Source: Progne subis subis
Taxonomy: Eukaryota; Chordata; Aves; Passeriformes; Hirundinidae
Direction of reading: 5' to 3'
Length of the DNA: 64,000 nucleotides
Assembly: GCA_022316685.1 (NCBI GenBank)
Contig: JAKJHU010001682.1
Span: forward strand, 1 to 64,000
This document shows, piece by piece, positions 1 to 11,433 of this stretch (position 1 is its first letter; each line of letters begins with the position of its first letter). The notes below the pieces were generated by a model. That model saw only the letters and a list, made by a program, of their open reading frames with translations, made no database searches and was not told where the DNA came from. Position numbers and translations under genes: made by a program.

Positions 1-2515
1 GAGAGTTGCTAGGGCATGTAGGAAAAACAGTAGGGTGGCCAAAGCTCAAACTTAATTTGGCAACTTTTGTAAAGGATAATAAAAAATGTTTTTACAAATA
101 TATTAGAGGCAAAGGAAGGGTAAGACCAACCTTTGTTCTCTGCTGGATGTGCGAGGGAACTCAGTAACTGCAGATGAGGAGAAGGCAGAAGTGCTTGATG
201 CCTTCTTTTCCTCAGTCTTTAGTGGGAAGATGTCGGGTGTTTTCCCCGAGATTCAGGTGGTTTTAGAGTCTTTTGCCCTCTGCAAAGCTCTTGTGCCACA
301 TGCAAAAAAGAAACGGAGTCTTCAGGTCCTGATTTTTCAAGATTGCATGCTTCATTTATTTTTTTTTATCTTACAATTTTCTCAGTGCCCCACAAAGGTC
401 TGTGCAGCTGCTCGGACATCTGGTGACTCCCCCCGAGCTGGGCAGTGGCTATCTTTTATACTAATTGCTATGTATTCTTTATTTATCATTACTTGCCAAT
501 ACCTATCACTTATACTAAACAGGTCATCCCAACTATGACCCAATCTCTTTAAACTACTTTATGACACCGTCACTACTGAAAATGGAGTGAGGGAAGAAAA
601 AAGAAGAAGCAGGAGACAATGCCCCAAATCGTCCAACTTGCCCCCATTCACTTCAATGCTAAAAACCTAAATCTACTGTTTCCTCACCCTGTGATAAGCT
701 AAACTGCTATCTTTCACACTTTTGTGGCTTGCAATCCTTCCCGCAGGGCAGGAAGCCTTTCCCATGGACTGAGATCAAAGCCAGTGTCTCTCTGAGCTCT
801 GGGCCGGGGTCCCAGACCCCCCTGTCCAGGTCTCTGACCCTCCAGGGCAGCCAAAGCAATGCCCTGGACTCCAACAGGAAGACAGCTTGTCCCCAGAACA
901 ACTGTCCTCCTGGGCTGGTAAATGGTGTCAGGGAGCAGAACGGTCCCTCTGTTATCCAGGGGGAGGCAGTCAGAGAACTGCTGAGATGCTTGGATGTTCA
1001 GAAATCTCTGGGCCCAGATGGGATCCATCCCAAGGTGATGAGGGAGCTGGCAGATGAGCCTGCAAAGCTGCTCTCCATCATTTACCAACAGCCCTGGCTC
1101 ACTGGTGAGGTTCCAGGTGACTGGAAGCTGGCCAATGTGACACCATTCACAAGAAGGGTGGGAAGGAGGATCCTGGTAATTAGAGGCCAGTTAGCCTGAC
1201 CTCAGTACCCGGTAAGGTCATGGAGCAGTTTATATTGAGTGTCATCACACAGCACCTACAGGATGGCCAGGGTATCAGACCCAGCCACCGTGGGTTTAGG
1301 AGGGGTAGGTCGTGTTTGACCAGCCTGGTCTCCTTTTATGACCAGGTAACCCACCTGGTGGATGTGGGAATGCTGTGGATGTTGTGTATTTGGACTTCAG
1401 CAAGGCCTTTGACACTGTCTCCCACAGCACACTCCTGGGAAAGCTGGCAGCCCACGGCTTGGACAGGAGCACTCTTTGCTGGGTTAAGAACTGGCTGCAT
1501 GGCCGGGCCCAGAGAGTGGTGGGGAACGGTGCTGCATGCAGCTGGCAGCCAGTCACCAGTGGTGTTCCTCAGGGGTCTGTGCTGGGGCCAGCTCTGTTCA
1601 GGATTTTATTGAGGACATGGATGAGGGTAATGAGTCTTTCCTTAACAAATTTGCAGATGACACCAAGCTGGGAGCATGTGTAGATCTGTTGGAAGGTAGG
1701 AGGGCTCTGCACTGAGACCTGGAACAGTTGGATGGGCCCAACTCCTGGCAGAGTCCAATAAGATGAGGTTTAATAAGTCCAAGTGCTGAGTCCTGCATTT
1801 TGGGCACAATAACCCCCCACAAGGTTGTAGTCTGGGGACAGTGTGGCTGGACAGTGCCCAGGCAGAAAGGGACCTGTTCCACTGATGGACAGCAGGCTGG
1901 ACATGAGCCAGCAGTGTGCCCAGGTGGCCAAGAAGGCCAATGGCACCTGGCCTGGATCAGGAATGGTGTGGCCAGCAGGAGCAGGGAGGTCATTCTTCCC
2001 CTCTACTCGGCACTGGTGAGGACACACCTGGAGTGTCCAGTTCTGGGCCCTCAGTTTAGGAAGGACGCTGAGATGCTTGAGTGCATCCAGAGGAGGGCAA
2101 CAAGGCTGGTGAGGGACTTGGAACACAAGTCCTGTGAGGAGTGGCTGAGGGAGCTGCTGTTCTTTACCCTGGAGAAAAGGAGACTCAGAGGTGACCTTCT
2201 CACTCTCTACAACTTCCTGAAGGGTGGTTATAGTCTGGTGGGGGTTGGTCTCTTTCTCCATGCAGCAACTGACAAAATGAGAGGACACAGTCTGAAGCTG
2301 TGTCAAGGGAAATACAGGTTGGATATTAGGAAAAAGGTGTGATAAAATATTGGAATGATCTGCCCGGGGAGGTGGTGGCATCACCGTCCCTGCAGGTGTT
2401 TGAAAAAAGTTTGGATGTTACACTCGGTGCCATGGTTTTGTTGAGGTGTTAGGGCATGGGTTGGACTCGATGATCTTGAAGATCTCTTCCAAGCTAGTGA
2501 TTCCATGATTCTGTC
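1..2515 (+). mobile_element. CR1 LINE, degenerate 3' half, split by a solo LTR
   Basis: CR1 non-LTR retrotransposon running from the endonuclease/RT linker to the 3' end; its 5' part lies outside the window. The reverse transcriptase is visible in pieces: a segment with [12 protein letters not shown] and [13 protein letters not shown] lies at 1375-1600, and the following FADD box (about 1651-1662) is in another frame. The 3' untranslated part has the usual CR1 wording (a GATGATC block near 2470) and ends near 2515 at a short ATTCTG-like terminal repeat. Many frameshifts and stops make it inactive. A 646-bp ERV LTR sits at 231-876; CR1 similarity resumes right after its target duplication. Avian CR1 assignment is confident; the subfamily is not assigned. 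Confidence 0.9.
231..876 (-). mobile_element. Solo LTR, same family as ERV-B
   Basis: A 646-bp LTR in reverse orientation, matching the ERV-B LTRs (17749-18392, 26661-27306) end to end. Read on the plus strand it starts TGTCGGG and ends CTCCAACA. It is flanked by the 6-bp target duplication GGAAGA (225-230 and 877-882), and the host CR1 resumes immediately after it. Six-base duplications are typical of class II (alpha/betaretrovirus-like) elements. A lone LTR is what homologous recombination between the two LTRs of a provirus leaves behind. It is more diverged than the ERV-B LTRs. Confidence 0.93.
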
Positions 2516-4230
2516 ATTTGTACGGAGTACAAGCCTGGCTGAATGCAGAGAAAGAATCACCAGAGCCTGCAGCCAGAAGTGGAGAGTTGTGTGATAATCA
2601 TTCCAACACCCCATGGACATCTTCAAAGTGATCCAGAACATGAAAATGGGCAGAAAGAGGGAATTTGTTTCTGTGTTCAGTTTTGATGATTCTACATGTC
2701 ATGCACTTGTATAAATCAAGAGTACAATCCGTTCATTGGAAGCAGCAGAACAAGCTCTCAGAGCAGATGACAGAAAGAATCTGAAAAGGAGAAATGCAGG
2801 GAATGACTTGGTGAACTTGGTCTATAAGAAGGGTCATTTTGTCCAAATCATTTCCAATCCATTCCCTCTACTTTTGTCCTTCCTAACAAGGGCAATTACA
2901 TCTCAGATTTCCCATGAAATGAGAACCCTGAGCTTGTGGAACTGCCTTAAAGATGCCCTGTTCCTCTGCAGGGACACTCAGGCTGAAACAGGAGCCTGAG
3001 TCCTGTCTGAGCCCTGAGTCCTCCTCCGAGCTGGAATTTGTGCTGTGCTGGGGAGGAGGAGGAGGAGGAGGAGGGGAGAACGATGGGCGCTGTGTGTCAG
3101 GAGCAGGAGGTTTGGGCCGCAGGACATTCCGCCTGTGCCGCTGCCCCGCAATCAGCGGCCGTGCCCGGGGCTCTGGGCCTGGCCCCGCGTGCGCTGAGCT
3201 CCCGACACTGCGGGAGCTCCCCGGGCTGGGCTCAGGTTCTGCTGGGACTGGGCAGCAGGCTGGGCTCCAACTGGGATCAGCAGCAGCTGGAAATACCTCT
3301 GGGCATCTCCACTTTGTGCTGCTGCTCAGAAGCAATGATGAAGCGAATTAAGAATTTCTCTTTTTTTTTTTCTCTTCTGGTGGATTTTTTCATTTTATTT
3401 TTCATTCCAGAGGCAAATTCTGTGATGGCCTCTGTGAGTTGATTCTATTTCAGCAGCAACAGCAACAGGGCTGTGTTTGAGCAATGCAAATGTGGCCTGT
3501 GTGGCTTTAATTCTCCTCAACTTTGAGCTCAGGGACCTGTGAACCTTTGGAGATCTGCTACTTATTATGCCAGAGTTCCCCATCACAAAGGCACTCTGGG
3601 TGGCACCAATCAAAAAATTGCAATTTTACAGATAAAATTCAAGTGGCAAGCAGAAGAGGGGCAAGAGCAGTCATGATCTACAAATCCCAAGGCAAAGGCA
3701 GCGGCAGCCTCCTGCTGTCACCTCGGGGTGATTAAAACAGTGCTGAAAACAGCGCTGGAACCCGATCCTTTCTTTCTCTGGTGGCTGGCTCAGGGCAGCA
3801 CAGCCGGGCCCTGAGGAATAAGGGCTGTTTGTGGGTGATTGTCGCTCTGCTCCAGAATTCAGCTGGAAAATCCGCTGGGAAGCCGAGGCAGGAGCAGGTG
3901 GGAAGGGGCCGGCGCTGCTGCTGCTCCTGCCCGGGAGCCCCGGCTGGGCCGGGCCGGCGCCCGCTGCGCTGCGGCTCCTGCTGCTGCCAGAGCCGGGCGG
4001 GACTCGGGCACAGGGAATGGACACGGGGGGACAGCAAAGGCCTGGGCGGCTGCAGGGATGTTCGCGCTGGGGCCAGCGCCAGCACACAGCTTCAGCTGCA
4101 ATGAACCCCGAGGGAAACGCTGGGGAAAGGCTCCATTTCAGCCTTTCTTTACTCACGGCTGTGAAGGGACCAAAATCAAAGGAGAACAAGCAGGGCCCGA
4201 CCCCTTCTCCTTTGGGAGGAGCCCCGTGCC
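2516..4230. other. Host sequence without a recognised gene; two CpG-rich patches
   Basis: No convincing gene is visible. A (GGA)n run lies at 3053-3078. Two GC- and CpG-rich patches (about 3040-3260 and 3880-4080) have open frames in several phases, as expected from low stop-codon density rather than coding. Short GCTGCTGCTCCTGC-like runs look simple-sequence in origin. These could be decayed CpG islands, but no promoter or exon can be supported. Confidence 0.5.
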
Positions 4231-4235
4231 TAGGG

Positions 4236-4440
4236 CTGTGAGGGGCTGTGAGGGGCCATGAGGGGCTGTGAGGGATTGTGAGGGGGAAAAGGGTCTCTGA
4301 GAGGCTGTGGGAGGCCAGGCACCTCATGGAACCAAGGGTCTATTAGGACACTGTAGAACCAAGGAGATTCCTGTTGACAGTACAGAACCTCATGGATCAT
4401 AGATCCTTGTGACACAGCAGAACCAAGGAGAATGTTGTTG
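4236..4440. repeat. Short tandem repeats, including the 37-bp minisatellite motif
   Basis: Positions 4236-4290 repeat GAGGGGCTGTG-like units of about 13 bases. Positions 4310-4440 hold a few diverged units of the CTCATGGAACCAAGG minisatellite that forms long arrays elsewhere in the window (36126, 39765, 42890, 51800, 62870). Confidence 0.7.
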
Positions 4441-4529
4441 GCAGAGTGTCTGAGCACAGCTGCTGCAGGGATCCATGTACAGGTATGACTATGGAATGGG
4501 ATAGACCAGACCAGGATAGTCCCGTTGGG

Positions 4530-4790
4530 AATGATCTGCAGTTCAGGGCAGAATGATGGTCTGGTCCAAGTGCCTGAGCCCTCCAGGGCTGACCAAAAGT
4601 GAAAGCAGTCATTAAGGGCACTGTCCAAATGTCTCTTAAACACTGACAGCCTTGGGGCATCAACCACCTCTCCAGGGAGCCTGTGCAGTGTTTGAGCACC
4701 CTCTCAGGAAAGAAACACTTTCTCCTGTGCAGTCTAAACCATCCCTGGTACAGCTTTCTCCCACATTCCATCCCAGGATATGAGGGAGAA
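4530..4790 (-). mobile_element. CR1 LINE 3' fragment
   Basis: Reverse-strand CR1 3' region. It reads like the end of the CR1 3' untranslated region: a GTGGTTGATGCCCC-type block, then a run of about 60 bases on 'cccttaatgac' and 'cagccct', in reverse order on the plus strand. It is short and non-coding. The exact ends are uncertain by about 30 bases. Confidence 0.7.
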
Positions 4791-5219
4791 GAGAAAGGGA
4801 AATGCAGGGCAGAACCAGGGGGCAGTGAGATGGGAGTGTGCAGCCTGCAGGGACACAGCAGCAGCTGTGGGACAGTGCAGGACAAGCTGTGCTGGACATG
4901 GCCAAGGGCCCTGGCAGGGCTGGCAGTGCCCAGGAGAAGCCAAGTCTTGGTGCCCTGGGGCACAGCAGGGTCTGTGCCACCAAGGGCTGTGAGGAGACAC
5001 CTTGTCCTGAGGCCCTGGGGCCTCCTGGCACAGCCCAGCAAGGCTGGGCCCTGTCACCCCCTTGTCCTGCCCTCAGCATCCCCCCACATCCCAGTGGCCT
5101 CAGGGATCTGCTGGGACCAGTCCCTGGGGAGCCTTGGGCAGGAATGGCCCTGGGGGGCTCCTGAATGCTCCCAGGGACTGCAGGTTTTCCAAAGGACTTG
5201 GGGTTTTGCTTTGGCCTGG
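4791..5219. repeat. G+C-rich interspersed repeat, unnamed
   Basis: Sequence rich in CCTGCAGGGACA, GGGCTGGCAGTGCCC and similar words. It resembles blocks at 9660-10210, 37260-38030, 40722-41250, 45565-46090, 46570-47900 and 61700-62160. These appear to be members of one GC-rich repeat family frequent in this window. Long open frames here exist in several phases on both strands and are not credible genes. Confidence 0.5.
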
Positions 5220-5670
5220 GAGTCTCTGAGGGGTTTGTGCAATCATGGCCTCCAATTAGCTGCTGTAGTTCGTCCCTGGACATGTTTTGTCAGTAACAAC
5301 ACTCAGTGGGGCTCATTAATGCCTCAAAGTACGCAAGAATCATTAAAGTACTACTTTTTGACACTGAATCCCTGACAGGTTTGTGCAGTCATGGCCTCCA
5401 ATTATCAAATATTTAATGAGTCCCTAGAGAGGCTTTGTATTGACACTCAGCGGGGCTCATTCATGCTTTGAGATACTCAAGGGTTTTTAAGGTACTTTGG
5501 GTTTTCCTTTCCACACTGAGTCTCTGAGAGGTTTTTGGGCAATCATGGCCTCCAGTTCTCTCCTCCAAGGAGTCCATGAGGAGCCTGTGTTGGGGATGGA
5601 CCTCAGTGGGACCCATGAATGCTGTGAGACACTTTGGGTTTTTCCTGTGACTTGGGCTGCTGGAAAGGTT
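5220..5670. repeat. Tandem repeat, about 150-bp unit, three to four copies
   Basis: Units start with GAGTCTCTGAGGGGTTTGTG or close variants at 5220, 5366 and 5518, and a fourth partial unit starts near 5655. Each unit carries CAATCATGGCCTCCA, then GTCCCT, then a CTCAGTGGGGCTCATTAATG-like block and a GGGTTTT stretch. Spacings of 146 and 152 bases show the period. A degenerate partial unit may precede the array at about 5120-5219. Confidence 0.85.
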
Positions 5671-6180
5671 TGTGCAATCTCCTCTCAGGCCCTGAGGGCT
5701 CAGCACCAAATGCACTACGGCGCTCACTGGGATCAAGCAAGTCCTGACAAACCATGGCTGTGCCTTGATTTCCCTCTGGGCTGGTGCAGCTCATTAGGAA
5801 TGTTTTCTACAACAGTTATGGAGAAAGATTTCAAAGAGCTTCTAAGAAATACACATTCCTGTTATAAAGGGTGTGTTTTATTACTGTTATCTCTAGAGGA
5901 GAGGTGATTGCAGCATTCTGTGATTGATATTGATCCAGGGTCACTCCTCAGGAGGTCTGACCTGGTCAAAGAAGCTGTGCCTTGAGGTCTGACCCAGTGT
6001 GGACAACTTTGCTGCACATTCCCCAAGCCCATCCTGTCTGACCTCACTCACCTGGGACCTGCTTTCCTTGGAGAGCTGCCTGCACTCAGGCAAAAAGGGG
6101 TTTTCTATTTTTTGAAGCAATGTAAAACTCCTAATTTTCCCCACTGAGGATAGACACACTTCTCAAGTGTGTGCCAGCCC
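5671..6180. other. Non-coding host sequence, nothing recognised
   Basis: I see no gene, repeat or RNA in this stretch beyond the end of the 150-bp repeat. Open frames are short and overlap on both strands. Confidence 0.5.
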
Positions 6181-6339
6181 AAGGTACCACCAAAACCACT
6201 GCAGCCGTGCCCTGGGCCAGCTGTGAGGGTGGATCATCATCCCAACCTGCCCTGGGCCACTGCAAGGGGCTGTGGCCATGGACACTGCACTGACCCCACT
6301 GCTGGGTTTGGGTGCCACAGCAACTGTGAGCAGTTCAAG

Positions 6340-6845
6340 GTTCCTTGGAAACACTGGGGAGGACTGGGACACACTGGGGGACACTGGGAACGCTGTGGAG
6401 GACACTGGGACATACTGGGAGTGATAATGGGATGGACTGGGACACCCTGGGAACAGGGGGAATGCTGAGGAGGAATCTGGGCAGACTGGGATGGACTGTG
6501 GGGGGTACACTGAGACATACTGGGACATACTGAGAGTGATACTGGGCCATACTGAGACATACTGGGGGTACTGTTGAGTGATACTGGGGGATACTGGGAC
6601 AAACTTGGGACACTGGGAACACTGTGGACAATCCAGGGGACTGGGGTGTACTTTGGATGATACTGGGGGGAACTGGAAGGGAATGGAAATGAACTCAGGT
6701 GTATTGGGAGGGACTGGGCTGCACTTGGAGGGCCTGGAGGGGCACTGGGGTTTTACTTGGCTTTACTGAGGATGAAATGTGCTGTAGTGGGTGGGACTGG
6801 AGGGGCACTGTATATGTACTGGGCTATACTGGGGATAACCTGGAC
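6340..6845. repeat. ACTGGGA minisatellite
   Basis: About 500 bases of irregular repeats built on ACTGGGA, with variants GACACTGGGA, ATACTGGGA and ACTGGGGG, every 9-14 bases. ORFs in this region spell repetitive peptides and are by-products of the repeat. Similar G-rich minisatellites are common beside genes in GC-rich avian DNA. Confidence 0.9.
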
Positions 6846-6879
6846 TGGAGTGGAAGAGACTGGAGGGATTGAATGACCT

Positions 6880-7690
6880 TTTCCCGCCCCCGCAGTTTCC
6901 TATTTGTGGAGACTGCCGCCAATCAACGCTCGCAGCCAATCAGCACCAGCAATAGGGACACAAGGGGCGGGGTTTGCTGCCTGCGCCATCTTTTCTGTTT
7001 GCCTATAACTCCCATCACGCCCCGCGGCCCGACTGAACCCCAACGGAGCTGGGACTTCAACGCCCATCATGCCCCGCGCTCCACAGAACACCGCCCCCAC
7101 TCCCCCCCTCGTTATCCGCCCCCCATGTATCCCATCAGTGTCCTCCAGACCCTGCACGGTGACGAAACGCCTGCTCCGCGCCCATTCGGGACCCCCCCCC
7201 AAAAGCGTTCCCAATGCTCTCAACCCCATCGCTGCCCGTTTCTGGCCACTTCTCGAATTCATCTCCTCTCATCCCCCGCGGCATCAGAGCCCCTTCAAAC
7301 AGTGCCGCGTTTATAAATCCTGCAGTGCCCAGCGCCCTAAAGAGCCCGGTTACAGCTCCCCAAGCTCCCCCCAAGTTCTCCCGAACCGTAAACGTTCCCC
7401 TCGAGGACCTCAAGTCGAGGCTCGGACGCAAAAGTGATCCCCAAGTGCCATCCCGGACCCCCAAAAGCTCCGTTAGAGCCAGTTCCGGGACTACAGCTCC
7501 CAGGATGCTCCGCGGCTCACTTGAAGGGCGATTCCAGCGGTGACTTCATCTCCCGTCATGCCCCGCGCCCCAGAGAAAACCATTGGAGCTGTGCCCAGAA
7601 CTCCCGTGATGCTCCGCGGCCCGATTGAACCGTGTTATACCCGCGCCTACAACTCCCATCATCCCCCGCGCCCCAGAGAGCCCCGTCAGA
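6880..7690. promoter_or_regulatory. CpG-rich promoter-like block with clustered ZNF143/THAP11-type motifs
   Basis: Two direct CCAAT boxes (GCCAATCA at 6918 and 6935), a GC box (GGGGCGGGG, 6964-6972) and an inverted CCAAT (CCATTGG, 7581) occur in CpG-rich DNA. About seven copies of an ACTACAACTCCCATCATGC-like element followed by CCCCGCG lie at 7003, 7054, about 7257, 7490, 7541, 7598 and 7647, all in the same orientation. ACTACANNTCCCA is the core known for ZNF143 and THAP11 (SBS element) in vertebrate promoters; the copy at 7490 matches it best. No exon can be attached to this block, so the regulated gene, if any, lies outside it or is gone. Confidence 0.6.
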
Positions 7691-7935
7691 GCCCCCCAAG
7701 TGCCCGCCCGGAGCCTGAAGGGCCCCCAGATTCCCCTCCCTGACTCCCAAGTGCCCCCCTGGACCCCCAAGTGCTCCCCCGGATCACGAATTGTCCGACT
7801 GAATCCTAATGCCCCTCCAAGTGCCGCCCGCTCCCCAAGAGTCCTTCAGACCCTCAAGTTCTTTCCAAATTCCCTCCCCAGACCCAAAACTGCCCCAAAT
7901 GTGCCCCAGAAATGTCTCCATGGACCCCCAAGAGG
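7691..7935. repeat. C-rich minisatellite (CCCAAGTGCCCC)
   Basis: Repeats of CCCAAGTGC with C-rich linkers every 15-20 bases, degenerating towards 7935. Open frames here are proline-rich and overlap in several phases. Non-coding repeat. Confidence 0.75.
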
Positions 7936-9500
7936 CACCTTTTACCCTGTCTGAGAAAATGCTAAAAAATACGAGAAATGGAATAAAATTAGGACTAGTT
8001 AGCATATATAGGGAGAAATCAATAGCAAATAGGAGTCAATTAATTATTTCAGGGAATTGTGTTGCTTAAAACAAATGGCTAAAAAATTATTGGTTGCATA
8101 AATTGTATATATATTTTAATATAAATATAAAAATTAGGTATATGGAAACATAGAATTACATTATCATGAAAAAGAAAGATGCAATTTTATTTTATTATTT
8201 AATTAGATTTTTATTGTAAAGAAAAATGCTTTTTTTGTTGTTGTTATGTTTTAGGACAGTTTTAGGACTGTTTTAGGGCAGTGTCAGACATAGTCCGGTT
8301 GGGAGTAAGGAGCAGGTTTTCCAAAGAGGGTCAACTTGCAAGCGGCTCATTCTTCTCTGGGCCCAGACCTCCTAAAGAGACATTCAGCATCAAGATCAGT
8401 TGGAGAATGCTTTTGTCACCTCTTCTCAGAACTGAAATTTTTTTAAAAACCGCACATGATTAAAAAAACCAAAAAATCATGAGATGCACTTTGAAATCTC
8501 TCTCCTTAACAAAACTCCAAACTGTCTCCAGTCATCTGAACATGCCCTGGAGACTTGAACACAATTGAAAGACGACAAAGAGCTACTGAGGGTTTTCTGT
8601 ATTTTCATGAGCCCCACGGTGGATTTGGGGCTGAGTCCAGGACCCTCAGGCACTGAGAGAAAGTTGAAAAAGCTGCTCAGGGAGGCAGAAGCAAAACTCC
8701 AAGTCCCTTGGAGCATCACTGGGCCCCAGTGAGGGCAGGGAGTGCCAAAGGCTCCCCAGGCACTGGTGAGGCAGATCCTTGAGGCCAGGTCCTTTTAGTG
8801 CTTTTATTATTCAGCTCTTTTGAAAGAGATGGCTCAGGGGAATGCCTACAACACCACTGCTCTCAATGGGCACTGCTGAGGAGGAGCTCTTCGACGAATC
8901 TGCTGCTCACACTGCAGAGTCAGGAGCGTTGCCTCGCGGGAGTCTCTAAGATCTCACTCTCAGCATGCTTTGGCCAAGGGGTGTCTCCCAGTAGGTGCTT
9001 CTTAGGTCGGGGTGAGAACTTGGAGATTCACCAGAAAGGGTTTATGGACGCTTGAAGGTCTTCCTCACCCACTAATGCCTCTCATTTTGTTGGAGTTTGT
9101 GTCGGCTCATTGTTACTAGGGGTTGTTGGTATTTACCACATTTCTGGTTGAGAGGTGCACCTTGGGAGTCCCCCTTATTTCCATACTGGGTGGTGCTAGA
9201 TGGAGAGTAGTTGGGATCTGGGCGGTGCCTTCAGGTTGATGAGCAGATGAGGAGGAGCTGCTGGGAGGCAGGTGGTGTCAGTGCTTTGATGGATGTGGTG
9301 GCAGATGAGGCACATGCGGCGTTGATAGCTCAGCGGGCCAACTGGGGAGCAGCGGATGCTTAACTTGGAACAAGGTAAGGGGGAACTGGGAAGGAACTAT
9401 GGGGTTTTGGAGCTAACTTGGAATAAGGTAAGGGGAATGCACAACACTAGGTACGGAACTGGAGTCTGGGGGGTACAAGGAACAGATAACAAAGACAGAT
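7936..9500. other. A+T-rich host sequence and unassigned repeats
   Basis: Positions 7940-8270 are A+T-rich, with no gene. Positions 8280-9500 contain no recognisable coding region. A polyadenylation-like context on the minus strand near 8800 and retroviral-leader-like wording at 8880-9200 could be an old LTR or ERV fragment, but I could find no matching ends or target duplication. Confidence 0.35.
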
Positions 9501-9504
9501 AACA

Positions 9505-9615
9505 TTGGTACACAGAACAGGTAACAAAGAACATTAATACAAACAACCGTTTAACATATTAACATTTGTACACAGAACAAAGAACATTAATACAGACAAC
9601 TGTTTAACCTATTAT
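9505..9615. repeat. Two-copy tandem repeat, about 60 bp
   Basis: Two consecutive units contain GTACACAGAACA, AAAGAACATTAATACA and ACAACTGTTTAAC-like words. The second unit is shorter by a few bases. Confidence 0.75.
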
Positions 9616-9639
9616 AAACTCCTATTACTCTGCACCCTT

Positions 9640-10210
9640 TTGATTTTATTCCTCACACCAGGACTCCAGGGAGCCAAAGGCTGTGAGCAGGGAACTGCAA
9701 TGCTGAGCAAGGCCTGGGCTGGCTGGAGGAAGCAGAAAGGCCAAGCCCTGAGGCCAGGCCTGGCACAGCAGGGCCTGTCCCTCACGGGTGGCTCGGGACT
9801 GTTTGTGGGGCAGGGGGATGGCAGGGGCAGCAAGGACAAATGTCAGAAAGCTGCAAGCCCTGCCAGGCTCCTCAGGGAGGGGCGAGGCAGAAGCAAAGTG
9901 CAGTCCCTGGAAGGAAAGTTCCTTCTGTGGGGCCTCCAGAGGCGCTGCCAGAGCCCAGGGGACAAAGGCCTGGGTGCCTGTGGCCCTGCCAGCCCTGCCC
10001 AGACCTTGGCCATCTCTCCTGCAGGCTGTGCCCCCTGTGCGTGCTGCTCCTGTGCCCTGGCCGGCTGCACACGCCCATCTCGCTGTGCCCCCCAGCATTT
10101 CTCAGCCCAGCATTTCTGTGCCCTCCCTGGGCTCCCTGCACCCAGCGCTGCCGGCTCCTGGCACACAGAGCCAGGGCATGGCCCAGGCTCCCGCTGGGAC
10201 ACCTTGAGCA
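9640..10210. repeat. G+C-rich interspersed repeat block
   Basis: A member of the same GC-rich family as 4791-5219 (CTGTGCCCTGGCCGGCTGCAC and CAGCGCTGCCGGCTCCTGGC wording). A 332-codon frame spans 9640-10638, but its first two thirds lie in this repeat and its last third in a CR1 fragment. It is therefore a chance fusion, not a gene. Confidence 0.55.
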
Positions 10211-10319
10211 CCAAAATTCTACCCTGGCAGGGAGTTTTCTTCTTCCTCACCTCCAGGCTGAGCCTTCCAAGCTGCACTTTGGGGTGGTTTCCTTGTCTTG
10301 CCACTGCCAAGGAAAGCTC

Positions 10320-10770
10320 TGTCTTCTGCTGTTCACAAACAGAGAAGGGCTGGTGGGAGATGTGGTGCTCAGAGGCTGTTTGGGGCACAGTGACCATGAA
10401 ATTACTGAGTTTTCATATATTCTGTGAAAGAAGGAAGGGCAACCTCAAAACTTCCACACTGGACTTAGAGAGAGCAGACTTGGGCATATTCAGGATACAG
10501 ATTTGGGGAGTACTGAAACAAGTACTGATTTTTTTAAGAAAATCAGCCCTAAAAAACAAGGGTATCATGGAAGGATGGACATACTTCAAGAAAGAAATCT
10601 TGAAGGAGAAGAGCAGGCAGTCCCGGCATGCTGAATGATGATCCAGAGAGGAAAACGACTGGCCTGGCTGGGCATGGAGCTTTTGCAGAAACTTAGGAGA
10701 GAAAAAGAAGGTGCATCATCTTTGGAAAAAGGGAAATGCAACTCAGGAAAAGTTTAAGGATGTTGTTAGG
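10320..10770 (+). mobile_element. CR1 LINE endonuclease-domain fragment
   Basis: A plus-strand CR1 piece covering the C-terminal part of the endonuclease and the following linker. Readable segments include a TNREG-like motif, HSDHEI, RKGNLKTSTLDL, EGWTYFKKEIL and a final KF-KDVV stretch at 10745-10770. It stops exactly where the ERV-A LTR begins. CR1 sequence does not resume on the far side of ERV-A, which is one sign that the ERV-A flanks have been rearranged. Disrupted by stops and not functional. Confidence 0.8.
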
Positions 10771-11433
10771 TGTCTTGGTTTGAAAAGACAGGTGTCTGCT
10801 AAGAGAGGCAGCCTCTCTAGGAAATGAGGAATTCAAATCTTCCTTCAGTGTTATTATAATTTGGAAGATTAAAAAAAACTTTTCAGTCAGAGCTATGGGA
10901 AAAGGAATACAGTCCTTTACTATTAACTATAACAGGACAGACAAACAACAACAGCAATTATAATAATAGTAAACAGAACCAGAAACCCCGAGGGCAAACT
11001 GGTGGAAACTCCGGTGCCTGATGGCTGGAAGCGGTGGACTGTCCTCAGGCAGGCAGGGGGGGTGCCCTGGCAGATGAGTGGGCAGTGCTGGAGAACTCGC
11101 AGCGGCTGGAACCAGGCTGACCCAAAATGCAGCAGGGCAGCGAAGAAACTCTGAATTCCTGGGCGCTCCAACAGATGATAGAATTTCCAGGATCAGACTC
11201 CTCCGTTAACCGTGGACTCCAGGGCAGCTCAGCAGTCGCCCTGACGGTCCTCTCCGGAAGACTGAGAGCAGATGAGTCCACCACCCTCAGCTCTCCCGGG
11301 AGCCTTTTCCCTTCCCCAAAACTAAGTGATCAACTTCCTTTGTCCAGGTTGAGCACCCTTTAACTATAAGTATTTAGTCTCCTAGCAAGTTATGGGGGGG
11401 GAAAAATTCTACAGGAAAACTTAACCGTCAACA
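10771..11433 (-). repeat. ERV-A 3' LTR
   Basis: 663 bases, plus-strand ends TGTCTTGGTTTG and GTCAACA. It aligns throughout with 16716-17391 and with the solo LTR 49961-50753. On the minus strand it is preceded by a purine-rich stretch just above 11434 that may be the polypurine tract. Confidence 0.9.

Noticed and set aside
3040..4240. CpG-rich frames as a possible first exon
   Set aside because: Several phases are open at once and no splice site, signal peptide or domain is visible.
6163..6631. Repetitive Ser/Pro/Val-rich minus-strand frames
   Set aside because: These are translations of the ACTGGGA minisatellite.
9640..10638. 332-codon open frame on the plus strand
   Set aside because: It joins a GC-rich repeat to a CR1 endonuclease fragment in one frame by chance. 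No single domain spans it.
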